Shown piece by piece: positions 9,601-17,767 of a DNA stretch of 64,000 nt; the stretch's first letter is position 1, and each line of letters opens with the position of its first letter. This DNA is from Magnetovibrio sp. PR-2 (GTDB taxonomy: Bacteria; Pseudomonadota; Alphaproteobacteria; Rhodospirillales; Magnetovibrionaceae): NCBI RefSeq assembly GCF_036689815.1, contig NZ_JBAHUR010000003.1, forward strand, positions 1 through 64,000, given 5' to 3'. The position numbers and the translations under genes are program-made. The notes under the pieces are model-generated. The model searched no databases and had not been told where the DNA came from. It was given only the letters and a program-made list of their open reading frames with translations.

Positions 9601-9888
9601 GTGCGCAACTCCATCTTGCTGGTGGACTTTATCCGCGCGCGCCAGACATCCGGCTTACCTTTGCGCGACGTTTTGATCGAAGCGGGCACCATTCGCTTTA
9701 AGCCGATCTTCCTGACCGCCATTGCCGCTATGATCGGTGCCGCCTTCATCTTGGCGGATCCCATTTTCCAAGGTCTCGCCATTTCCATGGTGTTTGGTTT
9801 GGCCAGCTCAACGGCGTTAACGCTGTTGGTGATCCCAGCCATTTATGTGGTGCTGCGCGACGATGGGCGGGACATGGAAATCCATTAA
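6622..9888 (+). CDS. RND-family efflux permease (AcrB/MdtB-like)
   Basis: The 1088-residue protein has the RND architecture: TM1, a large periplasmic loop, a TM block with the proton-relay pair D419/D420 in GILVDDAIVVVENI, a second periplasmic loop and a final TM block. The N-terminal FxxxPREEEPQI region and MxxFxxxxINxxSLFAL are typical. It would export small molecules or metals by proton antiport with the adaptor just upstream. An acidic, His-containing cytosolic insert near residues 525-545 (EADFGDGDGHDPHGPG) is unusual and could bind metal, which hints at, but does not prove, metal transport. The substrate is unassigned. Confidence 0.93.
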   Translation: MTNPDQPLGLSGHLTKAFLRSPLTPLILLASLALGLVAMMALPREEEPQISVPLVDILVDANGLKAEDVVELVTKPLEDIINGVNNVEHVYSMTEDDRVMVTARFDVGTDEDVAILRVHDEIRANMSHIPIGIPDPLVIGRGINDVPIVTITLAPTGAEAERWNDNALYNVADELMHELVKVADVGLTFIVGGREDQIRVEPDPERLSLYGVTLQQLIGKVESANRSFKVGTVREGGQSLSVMAGQTLMGMPDIGLLMITARDGRPVYVKDVANVVVGAKPEEHRVWHIENGAEATPAVTLAIAKRKGANAVLVADEIVQRLDKVKGSLLPADVEATITRNYGETALEKSDELMFHLGLATISIVILVGWALGWREGIVVMVVVPTTILLTMFAAWMMDFTINRVSLFALIFSIGILVDDAIVVVENIVRHWNMKDGRSPLQATVEAVAEVGNPTIIATLTIVAALLPMMFVSGLMGPYMSPIPANASSAMVFSFFVAMIITPWLLCKITCWKGSMPQTMIAEPEADFGDGDGHDPHGPGMLGNFYKRIATNLLKGRANSIKLLVITGIATVASTVLFATKDVTVKLLPFDNKSEMQVVIDLPEGSSLEATERVLLDIAERIKDVEELTHMQAYVGTAMPFNFNGLVRHYYLRAETWQGELQINLKEKHDRDRQSHDVALHIRGLLDGLDVPSGTSVKVVEVPPGPPVMATLMAEVYGPTPEQRRAAAAKVRRAFEGIDYVTDVDDSYGQPATRIRLEIDQENLEFHGVQESDLYNTIEAIVGGKSVGYSQRGQGINPIEIAIRLPKEGLSLSERILSTPVPAPGPAGDTGRVVELGDVVRVVREEASYPLFRRDGHFAVLVTGEMAGEFEAPIYGMFAVQDKLDQMDWSDFGGAPTISYHGQPKDESSITVLWDGEWEVTYITFRDMGLAFVFALLGIYLLVVGQFGSFKLPLVILTPVPLTLIGIMFGHWIFDAPFSATSMIGFIALAGIIVRNSILLVDFIRARQTSGLPLRDVLIEAGTIRFKPIFLTAIAAMIGAAFILADPIFQGLAISMVFGLASSTALTLLVIPAIYVVLRDDGRDMEIH

Positions 9889-10031
9889 TTCCGGGGATAC
9901 GGGGCGGTATGCGATTAAGTGTGATAATACAACAATAGGACCGTTCTAACAGGTTCACGCAATTGTTATTGTCATTGGCGTGGATGTTTCTATATGCAAA
10001 AGCCCTAATTTAAAAATGGGCAAGTTTTGTT

Positions 10032-10553
10032 ATGGATTCTTTGGGTGCGCAGACCCCAGTTATTTTCGCCGTCGATGCTGAAAACAACATCGTCTTGACG
10101 GAGGGGGATTGGTATACCTTTGCCCATGAAAATGATGGCGAGCACCTCGCCGATGTGCTGGGCGACAGTCTTTGGGATCATGTCTCGGATCCGGGGCTGA
10201 AGCTCTTTTACAAAGGTTTGATCGGCGAGATTCGCAGCAAAAAACGCTCACATCTCTCCTATTTGTACCGCTGCGACGGGCCACAAGAACAGCGCTTGTT
10301 CCGCATGGTGGTCGAGCACAATTCCCGTGGTGTCATCCGCTTTACCAGTTTTTTGGAGCACGCGACCGAGCACACCGAAGCTGCCTATTTGGTGAGTTCT
10401 TCGACCAAGGCCAATCTGCACATCTGTGCCGAATGCATGAAAGTCCTGGTCGAAGACATGTGGGTCGAAATCTGCGACGCCCTAACGGCCTATGAAATCC
10501 TAAAAGAAAACCTGTTCTTCAAATTCACGTTGTCGAAGTGTCCGTGCAGGTGA
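10032..10553 (+). CDS. PAS-like small protein with C-terminal cysteine pairs, unknown function
   Basis: The 173-residue soluble protein has a PAS-like beginning (VIFAVDAENNIVLTEGDWYTFA...LGDSLWDHV), followed by a beta-rich segment (RLFRMVVEHNSRGVIRFTS) as in PAS cores. Near the end it has CAEC (about residues 135-138) and a terminal CPC, which could form a metal or redox site. No output domain is present, so it may be a stand-alone sensor or adaptor. There is no clear Shine-Dalgarno, but the upstream and downstream gaps fit a single-gene unit. Confidence 0.65.
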   Translation: MDSLGAQTPVIFAVDAENNIVLTEGDWYTFAHENDGEHLADVLGDSLWDHVSDPGLKLFYKGLIGEIRSKKRSHLSYLYRCDGPQEQRLFRMVVEHNSRGVIRFTSFLEHATEHTEAAYLVSSSTKANLHICAECMKVLVEDMWVEICDALTAYEILKENLFFKFTLSKCPCR

Positions 10554-10616
10554 ACGGACGAGCACCGGGCTTTTTTTCATTTTGACTTTGGGCGTTTCAA
10601 TCCCCATCCTCTGACC

Positions 10617-11867
10617 ATGACCGATCAGAGGACTTCCCCGTTTACGCCTGTGTTGATTGCCAGCTCGATGATCTTGCTGGTGGGGTTTGCTATTCGGGCG
10701 AGCTTTGGCGTGTTTCAAATTCCCATTGCCGATGAATTCGGCTGGCTGCGGGCGGAGTTTTCCCTCGCCATCGCCATACAGAATTTGGCCTGGGGCATTG
10801 GGCAGCCCGTCTTCAGCGCCATTGCCGAAAAGTTTTCCGACCGCAAAGCCATTTTTTTGGGCGCCGTCATTTATGCGTTGGGGTTGTTGCTCAGCAGTGT
10901 TTCGACCACCCCGTTGGAACACCAGCTCTATGAAGTCCTGGTGGGCTTCGGTGTCGCAGGCACGGGATTTGGTGTGGTCTTGGCCGTTGTTGGCCGCGCA
11001 ACGGCAGAAGAGCACCGTTCGTTGGCGCTGGGTATTGCGACAGCCATGGGCTCGGCCGGGCAAATCGTCGGCCCGCCTGTGGCAAACGCTTTGCTGTCGG
11101 TGATGCCGTGGTCCAGTGTCTTCGTCATCTTTGCCGCAGTCATTCTTTTGGCGCTGGTGTTGCTACCGTGGGTGAAGGCCGATGACAGCCAGCTGGCGTC
11201 CGAAGCCCAACACGAAAGCATGGGCGAGGTGGTGGCGAAGGCTTTGCGCGACCCGTCCTACATCATGATCTTTTTGGGCTTCTTTTCGTGTGGCTTTCAG
11301 CTGGCGTTCGTGACTGCTCACTTTCCGGCGTTTGTGGCCGAGGTCTGTTCCGCCATTCCCGACGGCTCGTTGGTGAAAAACATCGGTGTGGACTCCACCG
11401 CCGCCCTGGGTGCGTTTGCCATTGCTTTGATAGGCATGGCCAACGTGGTGGGCACGGTGGCGGCTGGGGCGCTGGGCAAATATTATTCCAAAAAATACTT
11501 GCTGGCCTTGATCTACACCGGGCGCACAGTGATTGCAGCTTGGTTCATTTTGGTGCCCATGACGCCGACGACCGTGATTGTGTTTTCCGTCACCATGGGC
11601 GCATTGTGGTTGGCGACCGTGCCGTTGACGTCGGGCTTGGTGGCGCACATTTATGGGCTTCGCTATATGGGCACGCTTTACGGCATTGTGTTTTTCTCTC
11701 ACCAACTGGGCTCATTTTTGGGCGTTTGGCTGGGCGGGGAGCTCTATGATATGTACGGCTCTTATGACGTGGTGTGGTGGGTTGGTGTGGGCGTCGGCGC
11801 GTTTTCCGCACTGATCAACTTGCCCGTTCGTGAAGCCCCTTATGAACGACTAGCCGCAGCTGAGTAA
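10617..11867 (+). CDS. MFS transporter, monocarboxylate/oxalate-formate-like group
   Basis: The 416-residue polytopic protein has 12 predicted TM helices in two halves with an interior charged loop (about residues 190-220). The N-terminal ASFGVFQIPIADEFGW and WGIGQPVFSAIAEKFSDRKAI segments fit the MFS motif A region of the MCT/OFA-like group. It probably moves a small organic anion across the inner membrane. The preceding gene lies 63 bp upstream, and the next begins 18 bp downstream, so this gene and the kinase may be co-transcribed. The substrate cannot be inferred. Confidence 0.85.
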   Translation: MTDQRTSPFTPVLIASSMILLVGFAIRASFGVFQIPIADEFGWLRAEFSLAIAIQNLAWGIGQPVFSAIAEKFSDRKAIFLGAVIYALGLLLSSVSTTPLEHQLYEVLVGFGVAGTGFGVVLAVVGRATAEEHRSLALGIATAMGSAGQIVGPPVANALLSVMPWSSVFVIFAAVILLALVLLPWVKADDSQLASEAQHESMGEVVAKALRDPSYIMIFLGFFSCGFQLAFVTAHFPAFVAEVCSAIPDGSLVKNIGVDSTAALGAFAIALIGMANVVGTVAAGALGKYYSKKYLLALIYTGRTVIAAWFILVPMTPTTVIVFSVTMGALWLATVPLTSGLVAHIYGLRYMGTLYGIVFFSHQLGSFLGVWLGGELYDMYGSYDVVWWVGVGVGAFSALINLPVREAPYERLAAAE

Positions 11868-11885
11868 ATTCTGTAATTTGCATAC

Positions 11886-13427
11886 ATGATTAGAGACGAC
11901 CAGTCCGAACAGGTGGCGCTGTTATCCGATCCTTCGGTGTTTCGTGATGGAACCGAAGAGGTCGGTCGCGTCACCACCCATGCTTCCGAAGTGTTTATCG
12001 GCAAGACCCGTGTGTTGAAACTCAAGCGTGCGGTGGAATTTCCGTTCATGGATTATTCCACCAAAGAAAAGCGTTTAAAAAACGCCGAAGCGGAAGTGAG
12101 GCTCAACAGCCGCACCGCGCCGGGGATGTATCGGGGCGTTTTGCCCATCACGCGCTCGGATGAAACGGGCAAACTGCTCTTGAACGAGCCGGGTGAGGTG
12201 GTCGATTGGGTGATCGAGATGGCGCGCTTTGACGAAAGCACGCTGTTCGACCGCTTGGCTGAAGAGGGCAAGCTGGGGCGCCATTTGATGGAACACTTGG
12301 CTGACAAAATATCGAGCTTCCACGCCACAGCCGACGCCCGTCAAGACGGTGGTGGCCGCACCGGGATTGCGCTGACCATCGAAAGCAATCACAAATCGTT
12401 CCAAGAAAACGCCCCGGGTATCTTGAACATGAACCATGTGAAGGAGCTCACGGACCGCTCCTTGGACATGGCGGACGAGCAGGGCATCTTGCTGCAACAG
12501 CGCCGCCTCACGGGCTTTGTGCGCCATTGTCACGGCGATATGCACCTGCGCAACATTTTCTTAGAAAACGGCGAGCCGGTGCTGTTCGACTGCATCGAGT
12601 TTAACGAGCAGTTTTCCACCATAGACGTGCTCTACGACTTGGCGTTTTTGCTGATGGACTTGGACCATCGGGGGCATAGGACCTTGGCCAACGTGACCAT
12701 GAACCGTTATCTGGACATCATGGGCGAAACGGTGGGGCTGTCGGTGTTGCCCTTGTTCTTGAGCGTGCGCGCAGCGGTGCGTTCGTTTGTCGCGTGCGCG
12801 GTGGCGAAATCGGTGGATGACGACGCGCTCAAAGCCCAACAGTCTCAAGACGCGCAGAGCTATTTGGATATGGCGCGCGGTTACTTAAATCCGCCCGAAC
12901 CCCGCTTGATCGCGGTGGGGGGATTGTCGGGCAGTGGTAAGTCACGCCTGGGCCGCGAGCTCGCCCAATACATCGGCGCAGCCCCAGGGGCGCGTGTGAT
13001 CCGCAGTGACGTCATGCGCAAACGCCTCGCCGGGGTGCATCCTCTGGACAAACTACCACCCGAAAGCTACACGCCGGAAATGTCGGAACGGACCTATCAA
13101 GCTGTTTTCGACATGGCAGCGGATGTGTTGGAAACGGGCCATTCGGTGATAGCGGACTGTGTTTTTTCCAAACCCGAAGAACGTACGGCCATTGCCGAAG
13201 TCGCCCAAGACATGGACGTTCCGTTTGACGGCTTTTGGTTGGAAGCCTCCCCAGACATCATGAAAGAGCGTGTGACCAAGCGCACCAACAATCCGTCCGA
13301 CGCGGACGCTGCTGTGGTGCAAATGCAGCTGGGTTATGAGCTGGGCGAAGTGGGCTGGCACAAAATCAATTCGTCCGGTACTCGCGCAGAAACGGATGCG
13401 CAGGCGCTGAGCTACCTCGACCTCTAA
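11886..13427 (+). CDS. Bifunctional APH-like kinase / AAA_33 ATPase (COG2187-COG0645 fusion)
   Basis: The 513-residue protein joins two domains. The N-terminal part (about 1-330) is aminoglycoside-phosphotransferase-like, with the catalytic loop HGDMHLRNIF (H216-G217-D218) and the metal-binding DCIEFN. The C-terminal part (about 335-513) is a P-loop kinase fold with GGLSGSGKS at 345-353 and the RSDVMRKRL segment. This fusion is widespread in proteobacteria, but its substrate is not established; resistance should not be inferred. It lies 18 bp after the MFS gene. Confidence 0.88.
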   Translation: MIRDDQSEQVALLSDPSVFRDGTEEVGRVTTHASEVFIGKTRVLKLKRAVEFPFMDYSTKEKRLKNAEAEVRLNSRTAPGMYRGVLPITRSDETGKLLLNEPGEVVDWVIEMARFDESTLFDRLAEEGKLGRHLMEHLADKISSFHATADARQDGGGRTGIALTIESNHKSFQENAPGILNMNHVKELTDRSLDMADEQGILLQQRRLTGFVRHCHGDMHLRNIFLENGEPVLFDCIEFNEQFSTIDVLYDLAFLLMDLDHRGHRTLANVTMNRYLDIMGETVGLSVLPLFLSVRAAVRSFVACAVAKSVDDDALKAQQSQDAQSYLDMARGYLNPPEPRLIAVGGLSGSGKSRLGRELAQYIGAAPGARVIRSDVMRKRLAGVHPLDKLPPESYTPEMSERTYQAVFDMAADVLETGHSVIADCVFSKPEERTAIAEVAQDMDVPFDGFWLEASPDIMKERVTKRTNNPSDADAAVVQMQLGYELGEVGWHKINSSGTRAETDAQALSYLDL

Positions 13428-13486
13428 GACCTTTCATTCGAACCGCTTTCGGTTCAAAATAGAACAAGGGTCATCAGAGAGGATAT

Positions 13487-14359
13487 ATGGTCATGCGCAC
13501 GATTTTGGTTCCCGTCGATGGGGCATCGGACAACGAAGGCCTGCTCAACACATCATTTGAAATTGCCCGAACCTTTGGCGCACATGTGGAAGTCTTGCAC
13601 GTGCGTGCCGACCCGCGCGACGCTGTGCCGTTGTTTGGCGAAGGCATGTCCGGTGACATGATTGAAGAGATGGTCGAGGCTGCGGATAAAAACGCGCTTG
13701 TCCGCGCGAACGAACTGGAACGTTTGTTTGTCCGCTTGTACTCAGCGCGCGACTATACACACACGACCATGCCTCTCGACCAAGGAAACGCCCCCACAGT
13801 GGAATGGCGAGAAACCATTGGACGCGAGGATGAGGTAGTGGCTGCGCGTGGTCGTTTGGCGGATATGATCGTGACCATGCGTCCAGACGAAAACGCGTCC
13901 CCGATGCGCGCGCTAACCCTGCAAACGGCCTTGTTCGAGTGTGGGCGCCCGGTGCTGGTGTTGCCGCCCAAAGCGATTATTCAAGATATCGGAAGCCATA
14001 TCGCCATTGCCTGGAACGGCACGCCCCAAGCCACGCGTGCGGTGCAAGGCGCAATGGGCTTCCTTGCAAATGCTGAAAAGGTTTCGGTGCTGACGTGTGG
14101 TACGGACAGGACTGAACCCGATGGCGCACTAGAGTTGCAAGGCTATCTGGCTTGGCATGGCGTCTCGTCGAGCGTTGTGGACTGCGGCACAGATCATAAC
14201 GACGTCGGTCAAGCCTTGATGGAAGGGTGTGCCGACATTGGTGCTGATATATTGGTGTGCGGCGCGTATTCCCATTCGCGTTTGCTGCAAACGGTGATGG
14301 GCGGCGTGACGAGCTCGTTGATGGAACAGGCTGGGCTGCCCGTTTTGTTTTCGCACTAA
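13487..14359 (+). CDS. Tandem universal stress protein (two UspA domains)
   Basis: The 290-residue cytoplasmic protein opens with TILVPVDGASDNE, the nucleotide-binding start of a UspA domain. A second, more divergent half begins near residue 165 (HIAIAWNGTPQATRAV) and ends with GADILVCGAYSHSRLLQTVMGGVTSSLMEQAGLPVLFSH, the usual G-2x-G-9x-G region. Two ATG codons (13487 and 13493) are possible; GAGAGG lies just upstream. Usp proteins respond to starvation, redox or membrane stress. It is closed by a strong terminator. Confidence 0.9.
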   Translation: MVMRTILVPVDGASDNEGLLNTSFEIARTFGAHVEVLHVRADPRDAVPLFGEGMSGDMIEEMVEAADKNALVRANELERLFVRLYSARDYTHTTMPLDQGNAPTVEWRETIGREDEVVAARGRLADMIVTMRPDENASPMRALTLQTALFECGRPVLVLPPKAIIQDIGSHIAIAWNGTPQATRAVQGAMGFLANAEKVSVLTCGTDRTEPDGALELQGYLAWHGVSSSVVDCGTDHNDVGQALMEGCADIGADILVCGAYSHSRLLQTVMGGVTSSLMEQAGLPVLFSH

Positions 14360-14360
14360 A

Positions 14361-14403
14361 AAAACACCACCCAAAACGAAGCGTCGTTTCAGGTGGTGTT
14401 TTT
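14361..14403 (+). terminator. Rho-independent terminator with nested inner stem
   Basis: The outer stem AAAACACCACC/GGTGGTGTTTT brackets the inner stem AAACGA-AGCG-TCGTTT and is followed by TTT. It sits directly after the stop of the tandem Usp gene and 35 bp from the stop of the convergent MlaC-like gene, so it may serve both. Confidence 0.88.
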
Positions 14404-14437
14404 AATGATGAGGGGCCTTGATTCAAAGGCGGCTTAG

Positions 14438-15178
14438 TTACCTAACACGGAATTGGCGAGCAAAATAGCCGCGATAAAACATGACGACGCTTTGGCCGCT
14501 GGCCTCCGCGTCGAACACCTTCCATTTGCCGTTGGTATGATAGTAGCGCAGGTTCACCGTGATCGGTTCGCCTTGGCCACGCTTGACCATCAAGGGAACA
14601 ACCCGTTCGCCCTTGGATGTGCCGATGCGCGTTTTGCCCACTTGGAACTGGGTGTTCATGTTGTCACCCGCCAGCTCCACCAGCTTCGTCGTGAAGTTGG
14701 TTTGCAAAGCTTCGCGCGCGCTGCTTTTTTGCTGCGGTGACATGCGCATGGACAAACGGCCCAAAGCCATCTTGGTCATGGTGTTGAAATCGATGTCGGT
14801 GGCGATTTGATCGGCGATGATGCCGATGGCGGTCGTGCGATCGATTCCCGTTTGTTGGGCTTTGGCGACGAAGCTCCGGAACGCTTCGATGTTGTGTTTG
14901 ACGTTGACGGCCGGATCGGGTGCACCCTTAAAGTCCACTTGCGGTGCGCGCGGTGCGTAGGTGCGCGGCGCGACCTGAGGCGCAACTTGTGGGGCTTGAC
15001 GTTTAACGCAACATCCCGGTGCATAACGCGGGTTGCGCGGGGCGTAGCGTTGTTGGTTTTGTGGGGGCATGTTGCCCTGACCATAACCGTAGGACGGCTG
15101 GCCGTAATACTGCGCAGATGCGCCAGTACCCACCAGCGTGGCGGCGGTTGTGAAGGCTGCGACAAGAAGATGTTTCAT
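14438..15178 (-). CDS. MlaC/Ttg2D-family periplasmic phospholipid-binding protein
   Basis: The 246-residue protein has a signal peptide (about 1-22, ASA|Q). A Pro/Gln/Tyr-rich low-complexity stretch with a CC pair follows (about 23-80), then the MlaC domain (about 85-246). The domain shows DFNTMTKMALGR near its start and the WKVFDAEASGQSVVMFYRGYF ending, which matches the family's W-K-I-Y-D-V...G-S-L/V...Y-R signature. MlaC ferries phospholipids between the outer membrane and the MlaFEDB transporter. No mlaFEDB is nearby, so this is an orphan copy. The low-complexity N-terminal insert is unusual for the family. Confidence 0.82.
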   Translation of the reverse strand: MKHLLVAAFTTAATLVGTGASAQYYGQPSYGYGQGNMPPQNQQRYAPRNPRYAPGCCVKRQAPQVAPQVAPRTYAPRAPQVDFKGAPDPAVNVKHNIEAFRSFVAKAQQTGIDRTTAIGIIADQIATDIDFNTMTKMALGRLSMRMSPQQKSSAREALQTNFTTKLVELAGDNMNTQFQVGKTRIGTSKGERVVPLMVKRGQGEPITVNLRYYHTNGKWKVFDAEASGQSVVMFYRGYFARQFRVR

Positions 15179-15281
15179 AAACTCTCTCTGCTGCTATTCG
15201 GTTACAAAAGTTGAGCTGATTATGACAAGTCCTGCGCACAAAGCCAGCCTAAGATTGAAAGCTTCAAAAAAGAATCATGAT

Positions 15282-15869
15282 CTACAACAAGGCAGGGCTT
15301 TTATCCGCGTTCTCAAACGCCATGGGGGCGCTGTAAGCTTGGAGTTTATCTGCCAACGCGTCGAACGAAAGGGAGGGATCAATCCAAAGACTCTCGTCTT
15401 CGGGTTTGAGAATAACCGGCATGCGGTCATGGATATCTGCGATGTCCGTTGACGGTGTTGTGGTGATGATGGTGACCGTATCCCCGTCCGCACCCACCAG
15501 CCCGGCCATGGCGAAGAGGTCTTGGCCACCGGGGTGAATGCGCATCTTTTGTTTTGGCCCGCCTTGGGGGCGTTGCCATTCGAAGTACGCGCTGGCGGGC
15601 ACCAGACAGCGGCGGTTGAGAAGGGGGCGAAATGTGGGTTTGTCTTGCAAGCTTTCGGCGCGCGCGTTGATTAAGGGTTTGGCGTCCCAATCGACTTTCA
15701 GCCCCCACCCCAAAAGCCGGCCGCGCGCGTGCCCGCTTTCCCCGTCAATGGTGAGGATGCGATCTGTGGGTTTCATCTCAGGCCCACGCACAGATGGCGG
15801 GGCGAGCTTGAGCCCGAAGCGCTTCTTGATCTTCTTGTTGGCCTCTTTGACTTCGAAACGTCCGCACAT
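15282..15869 (-). CDS. SRAP-domain protein (HMCES/YedK family), abasic-site DNA-protein crosslinker
   Basis: The 195-residue protein begins MCGRFE, so Cys2 is exposed after Met removal as required for the thiazolidine crosslink to abasic sites. The conserved INARAES, CLVPASAYFEWQ and IHDRMPVIL motifs supply the catalytic Asn, Glu and His. Family members shield abasic sites in single-stranded DNA. It is divergent from the SDR gene with a 41 bp gap, leaving little space for separate promoters. Confidence 0.93.
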   Translation of the reverse strand: MCGRFEVKEANKKIKKRFGLKLAPPSVRGPEMKPTDRILTIDGESGHARGRLLGWGLKVDWDAKPLINARAESLQDKPTFRPLLNRRCLVPASAYFEWQRPQGGPKQKMRIHPGGQDLFAMAGLVGADGDTVTIITTTPSTDIADIHDRMPVILKPEDESLWIDPSLSFDALADKLQAYSAPMAFENADKSPALL

Positions 15870-15910
15870 ACCACTGGAATCGCAAAGCTGTTTGAACTAA
15901 CTTCTCAAGT

Positions 15911-16651
15911 ATGGCTCAAGATACAAAAACAGTCATCATCACAGGCGCATCGCGTGGCATTGGTCACGCGACGGCTCAGTTGTTTCTGGAACGCGGCTGG
16001 CAAGTCATCACGTGCGCGCGCGGTGACGCGCCCGACGACTTCCAAAGCCATGACGATTGGTTGGCGCATATTCCCACCGACTTGTCGGATGCCGACAGCG
16101 TGGCCGCGTTCATTTCCGAGGCTACCAAGGTCTTGGACGGGCGACCGTTAAACGCCTTGGTCAACAATGCAGGTCTGTCGCCCAAAACGCCATTTAAGGA
16201 ACGCTTGGGCTGTTTGAACGGCGATCTGGATGCGTGGCGCGAAGTGTTCGAGATTAACTTCTTTGCCAGCCTGCGCTTGTCGCGTGGCTTTGCCTCAGCC
16301 CTGCACAATGCCAAAGGTGCGATTGTCAACATCACCTCCATCGCCGGGCACTACATTCATCCCTTTGCGGGTTCGGCGTATTCGATTTCCAAGGCCGCTC
16401 TCAGCGCCATGACCCGTGAAATGGCCGGGGAGTTTGCCGCGCTGGACGTGCGGGTCAACGCCGTTGCTCCGGGTGAGATTGAGACCTCCATGATCCAACC
16501 GGAATACGAAGCGTTAATTCCGCGCATCCCGCTGGATCGCATGGGCGCGCCCAAGGATGTGGCGAGCACGGTCTATTACCTGTGTTCAGAAGACAGCAAC
16601 TACGTCACCGGGACCGAGATCTGGGTCACCGGCGGCCAGCATATGTACTGA
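15911..16651 (+). CDS. Short-chain dehydrogenase/reductase (SDR)
   Basis: The 246-residue Rossmann-fold enzyme has the cofactor motif TGASRGIG (11-18), the NNAG motif, a catalytic Ser in NITSIAG, and YSISK for the Tyr/Lys pair. The C-terminal YVTGTEIWVTGGQHMY matches classical SDRs of the FabG type. The absence of an acidic residue right after the second strand and the basic residue in the glycine loop fit NADP(H) preference. The substrate is unknown. Its stop lies 3 bp from the stop of the convergent LysR gene. Confidence 0.9.
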   Translation: MAQDTKTVIITGASRGIGHATAQLFLERGWQVITCARGDAPDDFQSHDDWLAHIPTDLSDADSVAAFISEATKVLDGRPLNALVNNAGLSPKTPFKERLGCLNGDLDAWREVFEINFFASLRLSRGFASALHNAKGAIVNITSIAGHYIHPFAGSAYSISKAALSAMTREMAGEFAALDVRVNAVAPGEIETSMIQPEYEALIPRIPLDRMGAPKDVASTVYYLCSEDSNYVTGTEIWVTGGQHMY

Positions 16652-16653
16652 GA

Positions 16654-17559
16654 CTAGGCCACACGCTCTTCACGCATAATTCCAATTAAGGCCTCAGCCA
16701 CCGGATGGTCGATGTTGTTTCTGTGACGCGCGATCCAAAGGGTGCGCATGATGCGAAAGTTGCTGACTTTGATGTGGTGAAGCCGTCCCTTGTCGATGTG
16801 CTCTTGCACGGCGAAGCGGGGCAGGAAGCTCACGTGTTGCCCGGGCACGAGAACGTCCACCAAAGCATCTGTTGCCCCAACCTCCAACACGACATCCAGC
16901 TTGTGAATGCCGATGCGCTCCAGCGCTTCGTCCAGATCCAGCCGTGACGAAGACCCCGGCTCACGCAAGACGAAGGTCATGTCCAGCAGCATGGTGATGG
17001 GGATCATGTCTTCATCCACCAAGGGGTGGTCGGGTCCGCACACCAACAGCAATTCGTCGTCCATCCATTTTTGCACCATCAGGTCGGGATGTTCGGGCGG
17101 GCGTTCCAAAAGGGCTAAGTCGGTAACGCCGCGAGCTAAGTTGTTTTCACTTTGGCGGCCATAGACCAAACGCGAGTTGATGCGGTTTTCGGGATAAAGT
17201 TCAGAGAATCGCAGCAGCAGTTTCGGCAAAAAATGCTCGCCGATGGCGATGGTCACGTCCAAATGTAGGGTGCTTTTGCCCTGTTTGAGGCCTTCCAACT
17301 CTTGGCGCAGGGAAAGCTGGCGGTCCAGGGTTTGTACAGCCAGAAAGTAGACCTTCTCTCCAGCCTCGGTCAGGCGCATTTTGCCGCCGTAGCGCTCCAC
17401 CAACTTGAGGCCATAGCTGTCTTCCAGCGTGGACAACCGCTTGGTCACGGCGGGCTGACCAACGTTGAGCGCGTGTGCGGCGGCAGATACGCTGCCTTTT
17501 TCCACAATTGCGCGCAGCGCCGCCCATCCACGAATGTCTGGGAGATTTTTATATTCCAT
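16654..17559 (-). CDS. LysR-type transcriptional regulator
   Basis: The 301-residue protein has an N-terminal winged helix-turn-helix (about 10-70; VEKGSVSAAAHALNVGQPAVTKRLSTLE) and a periplasmic-binding-like effector domain (about 95-300). It is transcribed away from the small membrane protein/Usp/TSUP operon. An ATTCC-N5-GGAAT box covers its own start codon and a near-identical one lies before that operon, so it probably represses itself and controls the operon. CbbR- or CysB-like ligands are possible, but the effector cannot be read from sequence. Because the organism oxidises sulfur and the target includes a TSUP exporter, a sulfur oxyanion effector is a reasonable guess. Confidence 0.9.
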   Translation of the reverse strand: MEYKNLPDIRGWAALRAIVEKGSVSAAAHALNVGQPAVTKRLSTLEDSYGLKLVERYGGKMRLTEAGEKVYFLAVQTLDRQLSLRQELEGLKQGKSTLHLDVTIAIGEHFLPKLLLRFSELYPENRINSRLVYGRQSENNLARGVTDLALLERPPEHPDLMVQKWMDDELLLVCGPDHPLVDEDMIPITMLLDMTFVLREPGSSSRLDLDEALERIGIHKLDVVLEVGATDALVDVLVPGQHVSFLPRFAVQEHIDKGRLHHIKVSNFRIMRTLWIARHRNNIDHPVAEALIGIMREERVA

Positions 17560-17567
17560 TTAGGAAT
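17553..17567. promoter_or_regulatory. LysR-type operator box 1 (over lysR start codon)
   Basis: The sequence ATTCCATTTAGGAAT is an inverted repeat (ATTCC-N5-GGAAT, extended to ATATTCC/GGAATAT) that contains the canonical T-N11-A spacing. It spans the start codon of the LysR gene at 17557-17559, a position suited to autorepression. The same box recurs at 17717-17731. Confidence 0.7.
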
Positions 17568-17716
17568 ATTAGAAGAAAATAAAGAAATAGCCAAGCGGCA
17601 ACTTTAGAAAGATACTCCGGTCAGAATTTATCGCGCATTTTCGGGTAGTTCTGCAGCTTTTGGAGCCTTTCTAGCCTGAAAGCAGGGGATTAGTCATCTC
17701 TCAGAACTTACGATTA

Positions 17717-17731
17717 ATTCCACTTTGGAAT
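17717..17731. promoter_or_regulatory. LysR-type operator box 2 (upstream of TSUP operon)
   Basis: ATTCCACTTTGGAAT repeats the arms of box 1 exactly (ATTCC and GGAAT) with a different five-base centre and again has T-N11-A spacing. It lies 36 bases before the first gene of the small membrane protein/Usp/TSUP operon. The pairing with box 1, 164 bp away in the same divergent region, supports binding by the LysR product. Confidence 0.7.
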
Positions 17732-17767
17732 GAAATTTTTGCGCTGCAATACGAGTAGGAGCAAAGG

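Noticed and set aside
11886-13427. Aminoglycoside-resistance kinase
   Set aside because: The APH-like domain is fused to an AAA_33 kinase as in a widespread housekeeping-type family; resistance is not supported.
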